A stretch of 64,000 nucleotides of DNA, from contig CBDCVP010000023.1 of NCBI GenBank assembly GCA_965223025.1, positions 186,001 through 250,000 of the forward strand, read 5' to 3'. The position numbers were made by a program, and so were the translations under genes. A model generated the notes under the pieces. The model was not told where the DNA came from and did not search any database. It worked only from the letters and a program-made list of their open reading frames with translations. This stretch comes from JABDMH01 sp965223025 (GTDB lineage: Bacteria; Bacteroidota; Bacteroidia; Chitinophagales; Saprospiraceae). The first letter of the stretch is position 1. Each line of letters begins with the position of its first letter. Shown in pieces: positions 26,292 through 36,284 of the stretch.

Positions 26292-28577
26292 ATGAATCAA
26301 AGCAGTCAAAATAGGATCAACATTTATTCTCATAATTTTGAAATTGAAAGCATCTTTTTAATTAGAGATAAATATATCAGAGTATTAATCTGCTGGCTAT
26401 TGTTGGTGTCAACTTATACATTATCTGGGCAGGTCCTGGTAAATCATTCCGTAGCCCGTATGTGGAATGAGGTATTACTCGAGGCCATTAGAAATGATTT
26501 TGCCAGGCCAACGGTGCATGCCAGAAACCTCTTTCATGCTTCCATTGCGCTCTATGACTCTTGGGCAGTGCTTGATAAGACAGCGTCTACTTATCTCCTG
26601 GGTAAAACCATAGGCACTTATAGTTGCCCTTTCGATGGCATTGACATTCTCGTCGATAAGAAAGCTGCTTCAGAACAAGCCATGAGTTACGCAGCTTATC
26701 ATTTGCTGATCCATCGTTTTCAGTTTTCACCTGGAGCTGATGAGACCCTGCCGTTAATAAGGGATTTGATGGCAGAACTTGACTATGACGTGACCAACAC
26801 TTCTGTGGATTATTCTGATGGTGATCCAGCTGCCTTGGGAAATTATTTATGTCAATGCATTATTGCATTCGGCCTGCAGGATAATTCGAACGAGGTACTG
26901 GATTATCGGAATGATTTTTACACACCTGTGAATCCTCCTATGGATCCTGGTTCTCTAGGCATTCAAGGCATTTCCGATCCAAATCGGTGGCAACCATTAT
27001 CTTTTGAATTCTTTATCGATCAGGCTGGTTTTCAGCCATCTGGAAAAACTCCTAGTTTTCTTAGTGCTGAATGGGGTCACGTGGTGCCTTTTGCCTTAAA
27101 GAGTAGTGATCTCACCATTTATGAACGCGATGATCATGAATATTGGGTGTATCACGATCCGGGCAATCCCACCTATTTGCTTTACGATAGTATTCAAAAT
27201 TCTGAGGGATATCGTTGGGGGCATAGCCTGGTTGCTACCTGGTCCAGTCATCTGGACCCAACAGACGGCATCATGTGGGATATTTCGCCAGCCACTCAGG
27301 GTAATTTACCAGATCTACCTGTTCATCACACAGATTACCCGAAATTTTATGATTTCCTCGACGGAGGTGATCCAAGTCAAGGGAGGATAATTAATCCCCG
27401 AATCGGAGCCCCCTATACACCTCAAATGGTGCCCAGAGGTGATTTTGTCAGAGTGATTGCTGAATATTGGGCCGATGGTCCGGATTCAGAAACGCCTCCT
27501 GGTCATTGGTTTACTATTCTTAATTATGTGAATGACCATCCACTCTTGGAGAAGAGATTTAAGGGGCAAGGAGAAATACTCGATGACTTGGAGTGGGATG
27601 TAAAATCATATTTCCTATTGGCAGGTGCCATGCATGATGCCGCTGTAAGTGCTTGGGGAATAAAGGGATTTTACGACTACGTCAGACCAATTTCTGCCAT
27701 ACGGTATATGGCTGATCAGGGTCAGTCTACAGATAAGCATTTGCCGAATTATGCACCTCCGGGATTGCCCTTGGAAGAAGGCTTCATTGAATTGGTACAA
27801 GAAGGAGATTCTTTGGCCGGCGAGAACAATGAATATGTCGGGAAAATTAAACTCTATGCCTGGAAGGGTCACCATGAAATTTCAGATCCGGGAGTCGAAA
27901 CTGCAGGGGTTGGTTGGATCCTGGCAGAAAACTGGTGGCCTTATCAAAGAGCTACCTTTGTGACACCTCCTTTTGCCGGTTATGTGTCAGGGCACTCCAC
28001 CTTTTCTCGGGCTGCTGCAGAGGTGATGACTCTATTAACTGGCGATGAATATTTTCCGGGAGGTATGGGAGAATTTGTGGCCAAAAAAAATGAATTTCTG
28101 GTTTTCGAGGAAGGACCAAGTATGGATGTGGTTCTGCAATGGGCTACTTATCGAGATGCATCCGATCAGACCAGCTTGTCCAGGATATGGGGGGGCATCC
28201 ATCCACCGGTTGACGACATACCGGGTCGGCTGATTGGCATTAAAGTGGGTGAGGACGCTTTTGACTTGGCGGAGCAATATTTTGGAGGGGAAATAACTAC
28301 CCGTCAAGATAATGAAGCAATTGAAGCGCCTCTCATGAAAATCCACCCAAACCCTGCCAATGGTCAATTCTTGAATATTATCTTACCGGATACTGGTAGC
28401 AATATCTCGGTTCGAATGACCGATCCCACTGGTAAATTGATTTTTGAAAATGCACTCAGATATACTAGTGAACTATACATAGAGATTAGTAAAATACCTT
28501 CAGGTCTTTATATGTTGACGCTGACTCAGGGCAATAAAACAGAATCACAAAAGGTGGTTATCATAAACTCAAATTGA
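26292..28577 (+). CDS. Vanadium-dependent haloperoxidase (PAP2 superfamily) with T9SS sorting domain
   Basis: Secreted enzyme expected to oxidise halides with hydrogen peroxide. The vanadate pocket of the family is complete: Lys458 and Arg465 in KGFYDYVRP, Ser566-Gly567-His568 in YVSGHSTF, and Arg631 and His637 in RIWGGIHPP. The spacings Lys-Arg (7) and Arg-His (6) equal those I recall for fungal vanadium chloroperoxidase (Lys353/Arg360, Arg490/His496). Related acid phosphatases share this pocket, so phosphatase activity is the main alternative, but the length (761 residues) and the sequence around the motifs fit bacterial haloperoxidases. The N-terminus has a long charged region and then a signal (VLICWLLLVSTYTLSGQ). 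The last 75 residues are a T9SS sorting domain (IHPNPANGQFLNI ... SGLYMLTLTQGNKTESQKVVI). Halide specificity cannot be read from the sequence. Confidence 0.85.
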   Translation: MNQSSQNRINIYSHNFEIESIFLIRDKYIRVLICWLLLVSTYTLSGQVLVNHSVARMWNEVLLEAIRNDFARPTVHARNLFHASIALYDSWAVLDKTASTYLLGKTIGTYSCPFDGIDILVDKKAASEQAMSYAAYHLLIHRFQFSPGADETLPLIRDLMAELDYDVTNTSVDYSDGDPAALGNYLCQCIIAFGLQDNSNEVLDYRNDFYTPVNPPMDPGSLGIQGISDPNRWQPLSFEFFIDQAGFQPSGKTPSFLSAEWGHVVPFALKSSDLTIYERDDHEYWVYHDPGNPTYLLYDSIQNSEGYRWGHSLVATWSSHLDPTDGIMWDISPATQGNLPDLPVHHTDYPKFYDFLDGGDPSQGRIINPRIGAPYTPQMVPRGDFVRVIAEYWADGPDSETPPGHWFTILNYVNDHPLLEKRFKGQGEILDDLEWDVKSYFLLAGAMHDAAVSAWGIKGFYDYVRPISAIRYMADQGQSTDKHLPNYAPPGLPLEEGFIELVQEGDSLAGENNEYVGKIKLYAWKGHHEISDPGVETAGVGWILAENWWPYQRATFVTPPFAGYVSGHSTFSRAAAEVMTLLTGDEYFPGGMGEFVAKKNEFLVFEEGPSMDVVLQWATYRDASDQTSLSRIWGGIHPPVDDIPGRLIGIKVGEDAFDLAEQYFGGEITTRQDNEAIEAPLMKIHPNPANGQFLNIILPDTGSNISVRMTDPTGKLIFENALRYTSELYIEISKIPSGLYMLTLTQGNKTESQKVVIINSN

Positions 28578-28621
28578 TGATGAGATACTACATTTAACTA
28601 ATTGGAAGAAATAGAAAAAAT

Positions 28622-30166
28622 ATGAAAGTTCCAGGTATTGTTGCAACCTATACTATTTTACTTGGGTGTGCTTGCATCATGCGCATCTCTATGGAAGCGC
28701 AGAATCTCACTTACAATGCAAATTGGGAATCCTTGTCTAAAGTGAAACAGACCCCGGATTGGTTTCTAGATGCGAAGTTTGGCATTTATACTCATTGGGG
28801 TCCCATATCTGAAGCTATGGAGGGAGCCGATCCGAATAAGCATTATGCAGGTTGGCATGGAATGATCATGTACAAGGACGGTGAAAAAGTGCCAACTGAT
28901 AATGGTGAACCTAGTAATAATTTTCAGCATCATGTTAATAAATATGGTGATCCTGGGACTTTCGGATATAAACATGTGATCGAGCAATTTAGTCCCTCGG
29001 GTTTTGATGGCAGTGAATGGGCAGCTTTATTTGCCAAATCGGGAGCCAAGTTTGCCGGTCCGGTTGCCATGCACCATGACAATTTTGCCATGTGGGACAG
29101 CAAGGCAACCCGCTGGAATTCCAAGAACTATGGTGGCATCGATCCTTCTGCATCACTCAAAAAGCATATTGAAGATCGTGGAATGAAATTCATGGCTTCA
29201 TTTCATCATGCATTTACCTGGAAATATTTCGCACCAGCACATGCCTATGGAGGAGTGGACCCAGACGATTACGACCTATATACCAACCCTCACTCATTAG
29301 ATTCAGAAACACCGGATGAGCAGTTCTCCAAAGACTGGTGGGCCAAGATCAAGGAGTATATAGACATATACCAGCCCGATTTGATTTGGTTTGATTGGTG
29401 GTTGGAGAATTTAGATGAAAATCTCCGTCAGAAGTTTTTAGCCTACTACTATAATAGAGGAATCGAATGGGGAAAAGAGGTCGCTGTGAGCTACAAGGAA
29501 ACTACTTTTCCAGTAACCACTGCTATTAAAGACTATGAACGTGGGCGTCCAAACCAACCCAAAAAACCAGCATGGCTGACTGACACATCACCCGGAGCTT
29601 GGTTTTATCGGCCGAGCGCAAAATTTAAAACAGCCAATGAGCTGATAGATATTTTGGTAGATATCGTCGCCAAAAATGGTGTGATGCTGCTTAATGTACC
29701 ACCCGATCCGGACGGTACCATACCTCCGGTCATGGTCAATTTATTGACGGAGATGGGTGCATGGCTGGAAATAAATGGAGATGCCATTTACGGCACACGT
29801 CCCTGGACGGTTTTTGGGGAAGGTCCGACGCGTCTTCCACAAGGAGGTCATAAAATTGAGAAGCTAGAAATTGATTATACAAATAAAGATATTAGGTATA
29901 CCAAGAACTCGGATAATGAATTTTTTGCCATTGTGCTGGATAAACCCGTTGGTGAGATCGTAATGCAGACACTGAGTACTCAAATTGGAGCCTTAAATTC
30001 GAATATTTCGAAAATTGAATTATTGGGAAGTGAACAAGAAGTCATCTGGGATCGAGATGAAAGAGGTTTGGTTATTCAAGCACCTACTTCGCTACGTTCC
30101 GACCATGCAATTGCGTTTCGAATTATTTTAGAAGGCTATGTCGAAACCGACATTGGGGAGGGGTAG
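28622..30166 (+). CDS. GH29 alpha-L-fucosidase / alpha-L-galactosidase family lipoprotein
   Basis: Retaining exo-glycosidase of family 29, acting on terminal alpha-L-fucose or, in some red-algal PULs, alpha-L-galactose. Signal with lipobox-like ILLGC near residue 16. Family landmarks: WFLDAKFGIYTHWGP, AKFAGPVAMHHDNFAMW, FHHAFTW, and nucleophile Asp258 in DLIWFDWW, followed by a C-terminal beta-sandwich containing IYGTRPW. The usual fucosidase phrase FDGG is replaced by FDWW, which may alter the pocket. 514 residues. Downstream lies a frameshifted sulfatase; upstream a haloperoxidase. A second, more distant GH29 gene is at 54000. Choice between L-fucose and L-galactose is unresolved. Confidence 0.88.
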   Translation: MKVPGIVATYTILLGCACIMRISMEAQNLTYNANWESLSKVKQTPDWFLDAKFGIYTHWGPISEAMEGADPNKHYAGWHGMIMYKDGEKVPTDNGEPSNNFQHHVNKYGDPGTFGYKHVIEQFSPSGFDGSEWAALFAKSGAKFAGPVAMHHDNFAMWDSKATRWNSKNYGGIDPSASLKKHIEDRGMKFMASFHHAFTWKYFAPAHAYGGVDPDDYDLYTNPHSLDSETPDEQFSKDWWAKIKEYIDIYQPDLIWFDWWLENLDENLRQKFLAYYYNRGIEWGKEVAVSYKETTFPVTTAIKDYERGRPNQPKKPAWLTDTSPGAWFYRPSAKFKTANELIDILVDIVAKNGVMLLNVPPDPDGTIPPVMVNLLTEMGAWLEINGDAIYGTRPWTVFGEGPTRLPQGGHKIEKLEIDYTNKDIRYTKNSDNEFFAIVLDKPVGEIVMQTLSTQIGALNSNISKIELLGSEQEVIWDRDERGLVIQAPTSLRSDHAIAFRIILEGYVETDIGEG

Positions 30167-30210
30167 AGACGCACTAGGAGTGCACGTAAATACATGCAGA
30201 ATTGCAAACC

Positions 30211-31757
30211 ATGAGAAATATCGCAATAATTTACTTGCTCTCTCTAGTCTCAATAAGTGATACACTAGCACAGAACAGTCAACAACCCAATGTCCTGGTT
30301 ATTCACACGGACGATCATCGATATACGGGTGTCCAGGCACTGGGAGGACAAGCAGTGAATACTCCTAATCTCGATGCACTGGCTGATGATGGTTTGGCTT
30401 TTACCAATGCCTATATGATGGGATCATTTCTTGGGGCTACTTGCATACCCAGCAGAGCTATGTTGCTGACAGGACGTAATTTGTTTGAATTGGAGGGTGG
30501 AGGTCGCAATATTCCCGTGGAGCATAGTACCATGGGCGAAGCATTTATGGATGCTGGTTATTATGCTTATCATGTCGGCAAGTGGCACCAGGATTTGCAA
30601 GTTTTGGCCAGATCATTTCACAACGGTGCCAAGCTCTGTGGCATGCCCAAATACCTAACCGACCAATACCGGATGCCCTTTAGCGACTGGCAGGTCGATG
30701 GTAAATATGCTCCGGAGGACACCTATCTGCTGGAGTATGATGAAAATGGGTATATCCGACAGCGTCCCCTAAATGAAAATGACAAGCGTGGACCGACTGG
30801 AACCGAAAAAACTGGTCCCCATGTTCGGAAGTACTGGCGGATGAGGCTGTTACATTTATCGAGGATTACAGTCTGGACAGGCCATATTTCATGTACCTGG
30901 CATTTCCGACTCCACATGATCCTCGACAAGCGCCAAAAGAATATCAGGATATGTATCCCAAGGATGAGATAGAATTACCACCCTCCTATATGCCACAACA
31001 TCCTTTTGATAACGGGCACATCGTATTACGGGACGAATTACTGGCAACCTGGCCTCGAACACCGGAGATTGCCAAAAAACATCTTGCAGACTACTACGCC
31101 ATTATTACCCATCTTGATGCTCAAATAGGACGAGTAATGGAGGCCCTAAAGGCAAGTGGTCAGTTTGAAAACACCATTATTGTGATGGCCGGTGACAGTG
31201 GACTTGGTGTGGGAAACCATGGCTTACTGGGAAAACAAAATATCTATGACGAAGACGGCATTCACATCCCTTTAATTATTTCCGGTGGATTTATCAAAGA
31301 GAAGGACAAAGGAAGGCGAGTTTCCGCCTGGTGCTTTAATTATGATATCATGCCCACAGTGTGTGAATTAGCTACCATTCCCGTACCTGAATCAGTAACC
31401 GGTAAGAGCCTTTTGCCGGTAATTAATGGTGAAGTGGTACAAATTAGAGACCACACCTATCACGCCTATCGACAGCATCAGCGTGCCTACCGAAAAGGAG
31501 ATTTTAAACTCATAGAATACGTGCGTGCGCCGGATAAGAATCGGGAAGGAGTTCAACTTGTGGCCGGTTCACGGGTCACCCAATTATTTAATATCGCCAA
31601 GGATCCTTGGGAGTCCTTTAACCTGGCGGACTTTCCGGAATATCGGAGAAAGGTCGACGACCTCCGAGATGAAATGAAAAGCAGGGCCAAACAGTTAGGC
31701 GATCGAGCGGATGGCAAGCGTACTGAAATTGATTTTTGGGAATATTGGTATGAATAA
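30211..31757 (+). pseudogene. S1 sulfatase interrupted by a single-base frameshift
   Basis: Signal peptide (MRNIAIIYLLSLVSISDTLAQ), then NVLVIHTDDHRYTG and the formylglycine motif Cys78-Ile-Pro-Ser-Arg. The first frame runs normally to GTEKTGPHV at about 30824 and then becomes unlike any sulfatase. In another frame the protein continues without a gap as SEVLADEAVTFIEDYSLDRPYFMYLAFPTPHDPRQAP and runs through GDSGLGVGNHGLLGKQNIYDEDGIHIP to the normal C-terminus at 31757. One missing base in GTTCGG (GTTTCGG would restore the frame) explains it. Both halves are otherwise well conserved, so the loss is recent, or it is a sequencing or assembly error. If real, only the first half is made with a secretion signal. 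If corrected, the enzyme would have about 515 residues. Confidence 0.85.
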
Positions 31758-31776
31758 TTATACTAGCACAAAAAGA

Positions 31777-33984
31777 ATGAATTCGATGATTGAATTGAAT
31801 CCTGTCGACAGTAGGTCCCTGAAGAAGTTCCCCCTTTGGTTTTTTTTGCCACTGTTCCTAATCAATTGTGCAGATCAAGAAACTGATTTTGTTTTTGATA
31901 CATCCTCAGAGCAAATCAATTTCGGTGTTTCTCAGCTTAAGAAAGCATTGGTAGATGATCCATCCTTAGTCGCTCAATACCAGAAATTCTCATTTGCGGA
32001 ATTCGATGGATCTGCTGAGGAAGGTGGATATGATATTCAGGTTGATAGAGGGAATGTCCACATCCTGGGCAAAGATGAAAATGAACTAATGTATGCAGGC
32101 TTGGAAATTGCTGAACAACTTGACTTGAATAAGAAGATAACTGACACCCGTCACACTCCTTACCTTAGGAAGCGTGGCATTAAAATGAATATTCCGCTCG
32201 ATGCACGAACTCCTAGCTACGACGATACCGGAGATGCCGCTCAGCAAAATATCAAGCACATGTGGGATTGGAGTTTCTGGCAGGAATATTTAGATGCCCT
32301 GGCGATCAATCGATTTAATGTATTGACACTATGGAATCCGCATCCATTTCCGTCGATGGTTAAATTGGAAAAATATCCGGATGTGGCATTAGATGACATT
32401 TGCATGACCATCCTAGAACCCATCGGTGTGGAAAATGAGTGGGCTGAACCACAGATGGTGTCTAGAAATGTGATCGAAAATCTGGATACCATCAAAAAAA
32501 TTACCATCGATGAAAAGATTGCTTTTTGGCAGAGGGTGATGGACTACGCTGCTCATCGTGGTATCGAGATTTATTTCTTTACCTGGAATTTATGCGCCAA
32601 TGCAGCGGCCAATCCTGTTCCTCCAAATTACCGCACTTATGAGCAACCCCTGTGGGATGAAGAACCCGGGAAATATGGCATCACCAATCAGATGAACAAT
32701 CCCATTAACGTCGATTACTATCGCGAATCGGTGAAGACTTTTCTGAACATCTATCCAAAGGTAAAGGGAATTGGCGTGACGGCGGGAGAACATATGTTGG
32801 ATGAAGCAGGTGGGTACACTCGGGAACAATGGATCTGGGAAGCCTACGGTCAAGGGATCCTGGATGCGCAAGAACAAGATCCTAACCGCGAGGTCAGATT
32901 CATACATCGGGTTTGGAATACCGATATGGATAAGATTATGGAGTATTGGCAGGAATATCCCGGATTGTTTGAAGCCAGCTTTAAATATGCCCGGGCACGG
33001 CTCTACTCCACACCCACCCCAGATTTCGCTGAGGGGCACATAGAAAGTATGCAGCAATACGGTTTGAAATCCTGGTGGAATTTACGCAACGACGATATCT
33101 TTGTACATCGTTGGGGAAATCCTGATTATGTACGCAATTTCATCAATTATTTAGATAAGGATCATACTGCAGGATTTTACATGGGCTCTGACGGTTATGT
33201 CTGGGGTCGCGATTTCAACAGCAAAGATCCAGTATTTGCCGATGATCTCGAAATGCATAAGCATTGGTACAAATTTATGTTGTGGGGCAGATTGGCTTAT
33301 AATAATATACTTGATTCGACCTTTTTTATTCAGAAAATCAAAGAGCGATATCCTGAAGCAGACGGTGAAGAGCTATATCAGGGTTGGAAGGTTGCGTCAG
33401 AAATCATTCCAGCCGTCAATCGCTTCCACTGGAATAACTGGGATTATCAATGGTCGGTGGAAGCTTGTATCGATGCCCGCATTGGATTTCATGATGTCCT
33501 TCGTTTTATGACTAACCCAACCTTGCCGGAAGGCAATATCTTAAATCCGGAGGAATTTGCTAAACGTCAATTGGATGGAAGCCAAAACGGCATTATTATT
33601 CCAGAAGAGGTGACCTCACATATTAGGAGTTCTGCTACGCTAACCCAAAAATTGGTAGTTGAATTGAGGAAGGACGATAATTCGAGTGAATTAGCTGTTT
33701 TATTGGACGATCTAGAGTCTATGTCTTTCCTGGGTCAATATTATGCGGACAAAATCGAAGCTGCAGTCGAGCTCACCTTATTCAAGGAAAACAAAGATAT
33801 CCAGCATCAAAATCGTGCCGTTGTATTACTGGAAGAATGTGTGAACCATTGGAAAGCATATGCATCCTTAGTTGATAAAAATTACCGGCCACAAATGCTG
33901 GCTCGGACCAAGAATTTTGACGTCCATGAAATTCTGCGAGAAGTGGAGAAGGATGTGAGCAAAGCTAAGGAGTTCACACCATAA
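31777..33984 (+). CDS. GH67/GH20-like exo-glycosidase-fold lipoprotein, first of a tandem pair
   Basis: Uncharacterised secreted protein with the layout of GH67/GH115/GH20 enzymes: a small alpha/beta N-terminal domain (residues about 45-110, ending GKDENELMYAGLEIAEQL), then a (beta/alpha)8 barrel. Barrel landmarks are RKRGIKMNIPLDARTPSYDD, LAINRFNVLTLWNPHPFPSM, GIEIYFFTWNL, GIGVTAGEHM and FIHRVWNTDMD. Glu338 in VTAGEHM is the best catalytic candidate, as GH67 glucuronidases have a similar G-x-G-V-x-x-G-E strand. The ATG at 31777 gives a lipoprotein signal (PLFLINC); ATG 31750, inside the sulfatase end, is an alternative. 735 residues. The gene at 34003 encodes a clear paralog. No assigned activity is known to me; a role on an acidic or branched part of the glycan is possible. 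Confidence 0.7.
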   Translation: MNSMIELNPVDSRSLKKFPLWFFLPLFLINCADQETDFVFDTSSEQINFGVSQLKKALVDDPSLVAQYQKFSFAEFDGSAEEGGYDIQVDRGNVHILGKDENELMYAGLEIAEQLDLNKKITDTRHTPYLRKRGIKMNIPLDARTPSYDDTGDAAQQNIKHMWDWSFWQEYLDALAINRFNVLTLWNPHPFPSMVKLEKYPDVALDDICMTILEPIGVENEWAEPQMVSRNVIENLDTIKKITIDEKIAFWQRVMDYAAHRGIEIYFFTWNLCANAAANPVPPNYRTYEQPLWDEEPGKYGITNQMNNPINVDYYRESVKTFLNIYPKVKGIGVTAGEHMLDEAGGYTREQWIWEAYGQGILDAQEQDPNREVRFIHRVWNTDMDKIMEYWQEYPGLFEASFKYARARLYSTPTPDFAEGHIESMQQYGLKSWWNLRNDDIFVHRWGNPDYVRNFINYLDKDHTAGFYMGSDGYVWGRDFNSKDPVFADDLEMHKHWYKFMLWGRLAYNNILDSTFFIQKIKERYPEADGEELYQGWKVASEIIPAVNRFHWNNWDYQWSVEACIDARIGFHDVLRFMTNPTLPEGNILNPEEFAKRQLDGSQNGIIIPEEVTSHIRSSATLTQKLVVELRKDDNSSELAVLLDDLESMSFLGQYYADKIEAAVELTLFKENKDIQHQNRAVVLLEECVNHWKAYASLVDKNYRPQMLARTKNFDVHEILREVEKDVSKAKEFTP

Positions 33985-34002
33985 AATATTATCGTGGATT
34001 TT

Positions 34003-36165
34003 ATGAGAATGATACCGCTTTTTCTGCTAAGTTTTTTTTCTGTGCATCAAATGAATGCAGAGCGGTTACACCTGTATATGTCACATGAATCGAATATTTT
34101 GACTATCGCTCTACAAAAGCTGGCTGTACAATTGCCATTCTCCCAGCACAACCTTGAAGATCTAGCCCATACCAATACAAGTGATGCGCAAATCATTCTA
34201 CTTGAAAAACAAACCGACGACGAACTGATCCAAGAATTTGACTTGTCATTAAGTGAACTAAAATCAGAAGGTTTTCAAGTCATTAATGGTGGAAATCGCA
34301 CCTATCTGATTGGAGGGGATGATCGAGGTCTGATGTACGGGATCCTTGATCTAAGAGATTACCTGAAACTAGTCGGTACATTAAGTGACTATGGGAATCA
34401 AACCGAGAATCCTCACTTTTCTTTTCGGGCCTTTAAATTTAATTTACCTTGGTCGTCCTATCGCACTGGTGAACCTATATTTCAGCACATGCGCACTGTG
34501 AAGGATACGGTGTTTTGGGACGGATTCCTAGATATGATGGCTGACAATCGTTTTAATGCCCTTACACTCTGGAATCTTCATCCTTTTACTTTTATGATTC
34601 AACCCAAGAATTTTCCGGAAGCCAGACAATTCACAGGTCAAGAGTTTGCCGAATGGCGGCAGTTCTGGCGCACGTTGTTTCGAATGGCAAGAGATCGTGG
34701 TATTGAAACATATGTCATTAATTGGAACATCATGACCTCACCAGGGATGACCGCAACCCATGATGTTGCGAATTATGGCAACGACTTAGAGTGGCACTAT
34801 GGCTTTACTCCTGCAGACACCTCTAGAATTATTGTTGACTACATGCGCGAATGCATTTCTCAAACCATCAACGAATATCCTAATCTGACCGGCGTAGGAG
34901 TGAGCATTGGTGAGCGGATGCAAATGCCGATGGAAGATGCCATGCAGTGGGTTAGAAGCACTTTTGTGGAGGGCATTAAGCAAGCAGACCGCCCCGTGAA
35001 ATTTATTCATCGTGCACCATTCAAGGTGGAACCGGAGATCGCGCGAAAATACATCGAGTCTTATACAGATATCAGCAATCCGATTATTATGGAGTTTAAA
35101 TTTAATTGGTCACATGCTCATTCTTCGCCAAATTTAGCGATCACCCATGGTGGGAAAATTGCCGACCAATATTGGAATCCTGTTCCCTCCAATTATCAGA
35201 TGGCCTGGATGATGCGCAACGAAGACTTCATTATGTTTAATTGGAGTAACACGGCATTTATCCGAGAGCATATGGCGGTAAATAGTATGCAGGATTATGT
35301 GGCTGGTTATTTCGTGGGATCAGAAACGTATATACCGGCCAAGGAATTTAGAATGCGCCCTGAGGTATCCTCTAATTGGAAGTATGCTTACGAAAAAGAT
35401 TGGGCATTTTTGCAAACATGGGGTAGACTGCTGTACGATCCTAATCTATCTGATACGTTTTTCATAGAAAGATTCGAAAATCGGTACGGCCAGGAAGTGG
35501 GTAAACCACTTTTTGAGGCCTTGCAATTGGGAAGCAAAATGCCGCTTGCCCTGGCTTCATTTTATCGGGGCACCTGGGATTTTACCCTATATGTTGAAGG
35601 ATTCCTAAATGGTGGACAAATCTACCGAAATTATGAAGAGGCTGGTGAGGCTTTTATACAAATAGATGAGATGATTACACATCCGACGTTAGATCCGCGC
35701 TATCTCAACATCGATGATTTTGTGAACCGAGTCTTAGGTGAAAAAGAGATTAAGGAAGAGGAAATCACCCCTTTGGAACTTGCAGCAGGTTTGGAGCAAG
35801 ATGCTATTCAAATTTTGAAATTATCCAAGGAGATCTCTGATATTCAAACCCCTGATCCTAATAATTTTGCGATTGAACTCAACGACGTAAGATCATGGGC
35901 CCATCTAAGCCTCTACTTTGCCAGTAAGCTCAGAGCTGGGGTTCACCTTGATGAAGCAATAAAGACAAAAAGCAAGGCAAAGCATGAAGGAGCTATAGTG
36001 TACCTTCAGGCTGCCAGTCAACACTGGTTGAACTTAATTGAATCTTGCCAGCAGTACCAGGAAGTTTCCCTCCTTCATATTCGCAACCGTAAGTTTTCCT
36101 GGGAGATGTACTATCTGCGAGTTTTGAAAGATATTGAGATAGCACAGAGTATGTGGGAGCCATAA
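34003..36165 (+). CDS. GH67/GH20-like exo-glycosidase-fold protein, second of a tandem pair
   Basis: Paralog of the preceding gene with the same order of elements: N-terminal alpha/beta domain ending GGDDRGLMYGILDLRDYL, barrel entry FSFRAFKFNLPWSSYRTGE, MADNRFNALTLWNLHPFTFM, GIETYVINWNI, GVGVSIGERM and FIHRAPFKVEPE, and a helical C-terminal part from about residue 520. Glu304 in SIGERM matches Glu338 of the neighbour. The ATG at 34003 gives a Sec signal (MRMIPLFLLSFFSVHQMNA); a GTG at 33994 is also in frame. 720 residues, 18 bases after the previous stop. The pair differs in the C-terminal half (GSDGYVWGRDF in the first, GSETYIPAKEF in the second), which suggests related but distinct substrates. 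Confidence 0.7.
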   Translation: MRMIPLFLLSFFSVHQMNAERLHLYMSHESNILTIALQKLAVQLPFSQHNLEDLAHTNTSDAQIILLEKQTDDELIQEFDLSLSELKSEGFQVINGGNRTYLIGGDDRGLMYGILDLRDYLKLVGTLSDYGNQTENPHFSFRAFKFNLPWSSYRTGEPIFQHMRTVKDTVFWDGFLDMMADNRFNALTLWNLHPFTFMIQPKNFPEARQFTGQEFAEWRQFWRTLFRMARDRGIETYVINWNIMTSPGMTATHDVANYGNDLEWHYGFTPADTSRIIVDYMRECISQTINEYPNLTGVGVSIGERMQMPMEDAMQWVRSTFVEGIKQADRPVKFIHRAPFKVEPEIARKYIESYTDISNPIIMEFKFNWSHAHSSPNLAITHGGKIADQYWNPVPSNYQMAWMMRNEDFIMFNWSNTAFIREHMAVNSMQDYVAGYFVGSETYIPAKEFRMRPEVSSNWKYAYEKDWAFLQTWGRLLYDPNLSDTFFIERFENRYGQEVGKPLFEALQLGSKMPLALASFYRGTWDFTLYVEGFLNGGQIYRNYEEAGEAFIQIDEMITHPTLDPRYLNIDDFVNRVLGEKEIKEEEITPLELAAGLEQDAIQILKLSKEISDIQTPDPNNFAIELNDVRSWAHLSLYFASKLRAGVHLDEAIKTKSKAKHEGAIVYLQAASQHWLNLIESCQQYQEVSLLHIRNRKFSWEMYYLRVLKDIEIAQSMWEP

Positions 36166-36284
36166 ATACTGCGGTTTCAAATGAAAGATTTGATTTCTAT
36201 CGCGGATTAGACTAAGCACTGGTGGCTCCTGATGTGGTCAAAGATAAACTGAAAATCCGTTAACCGATAAAAATGGAACATTTA

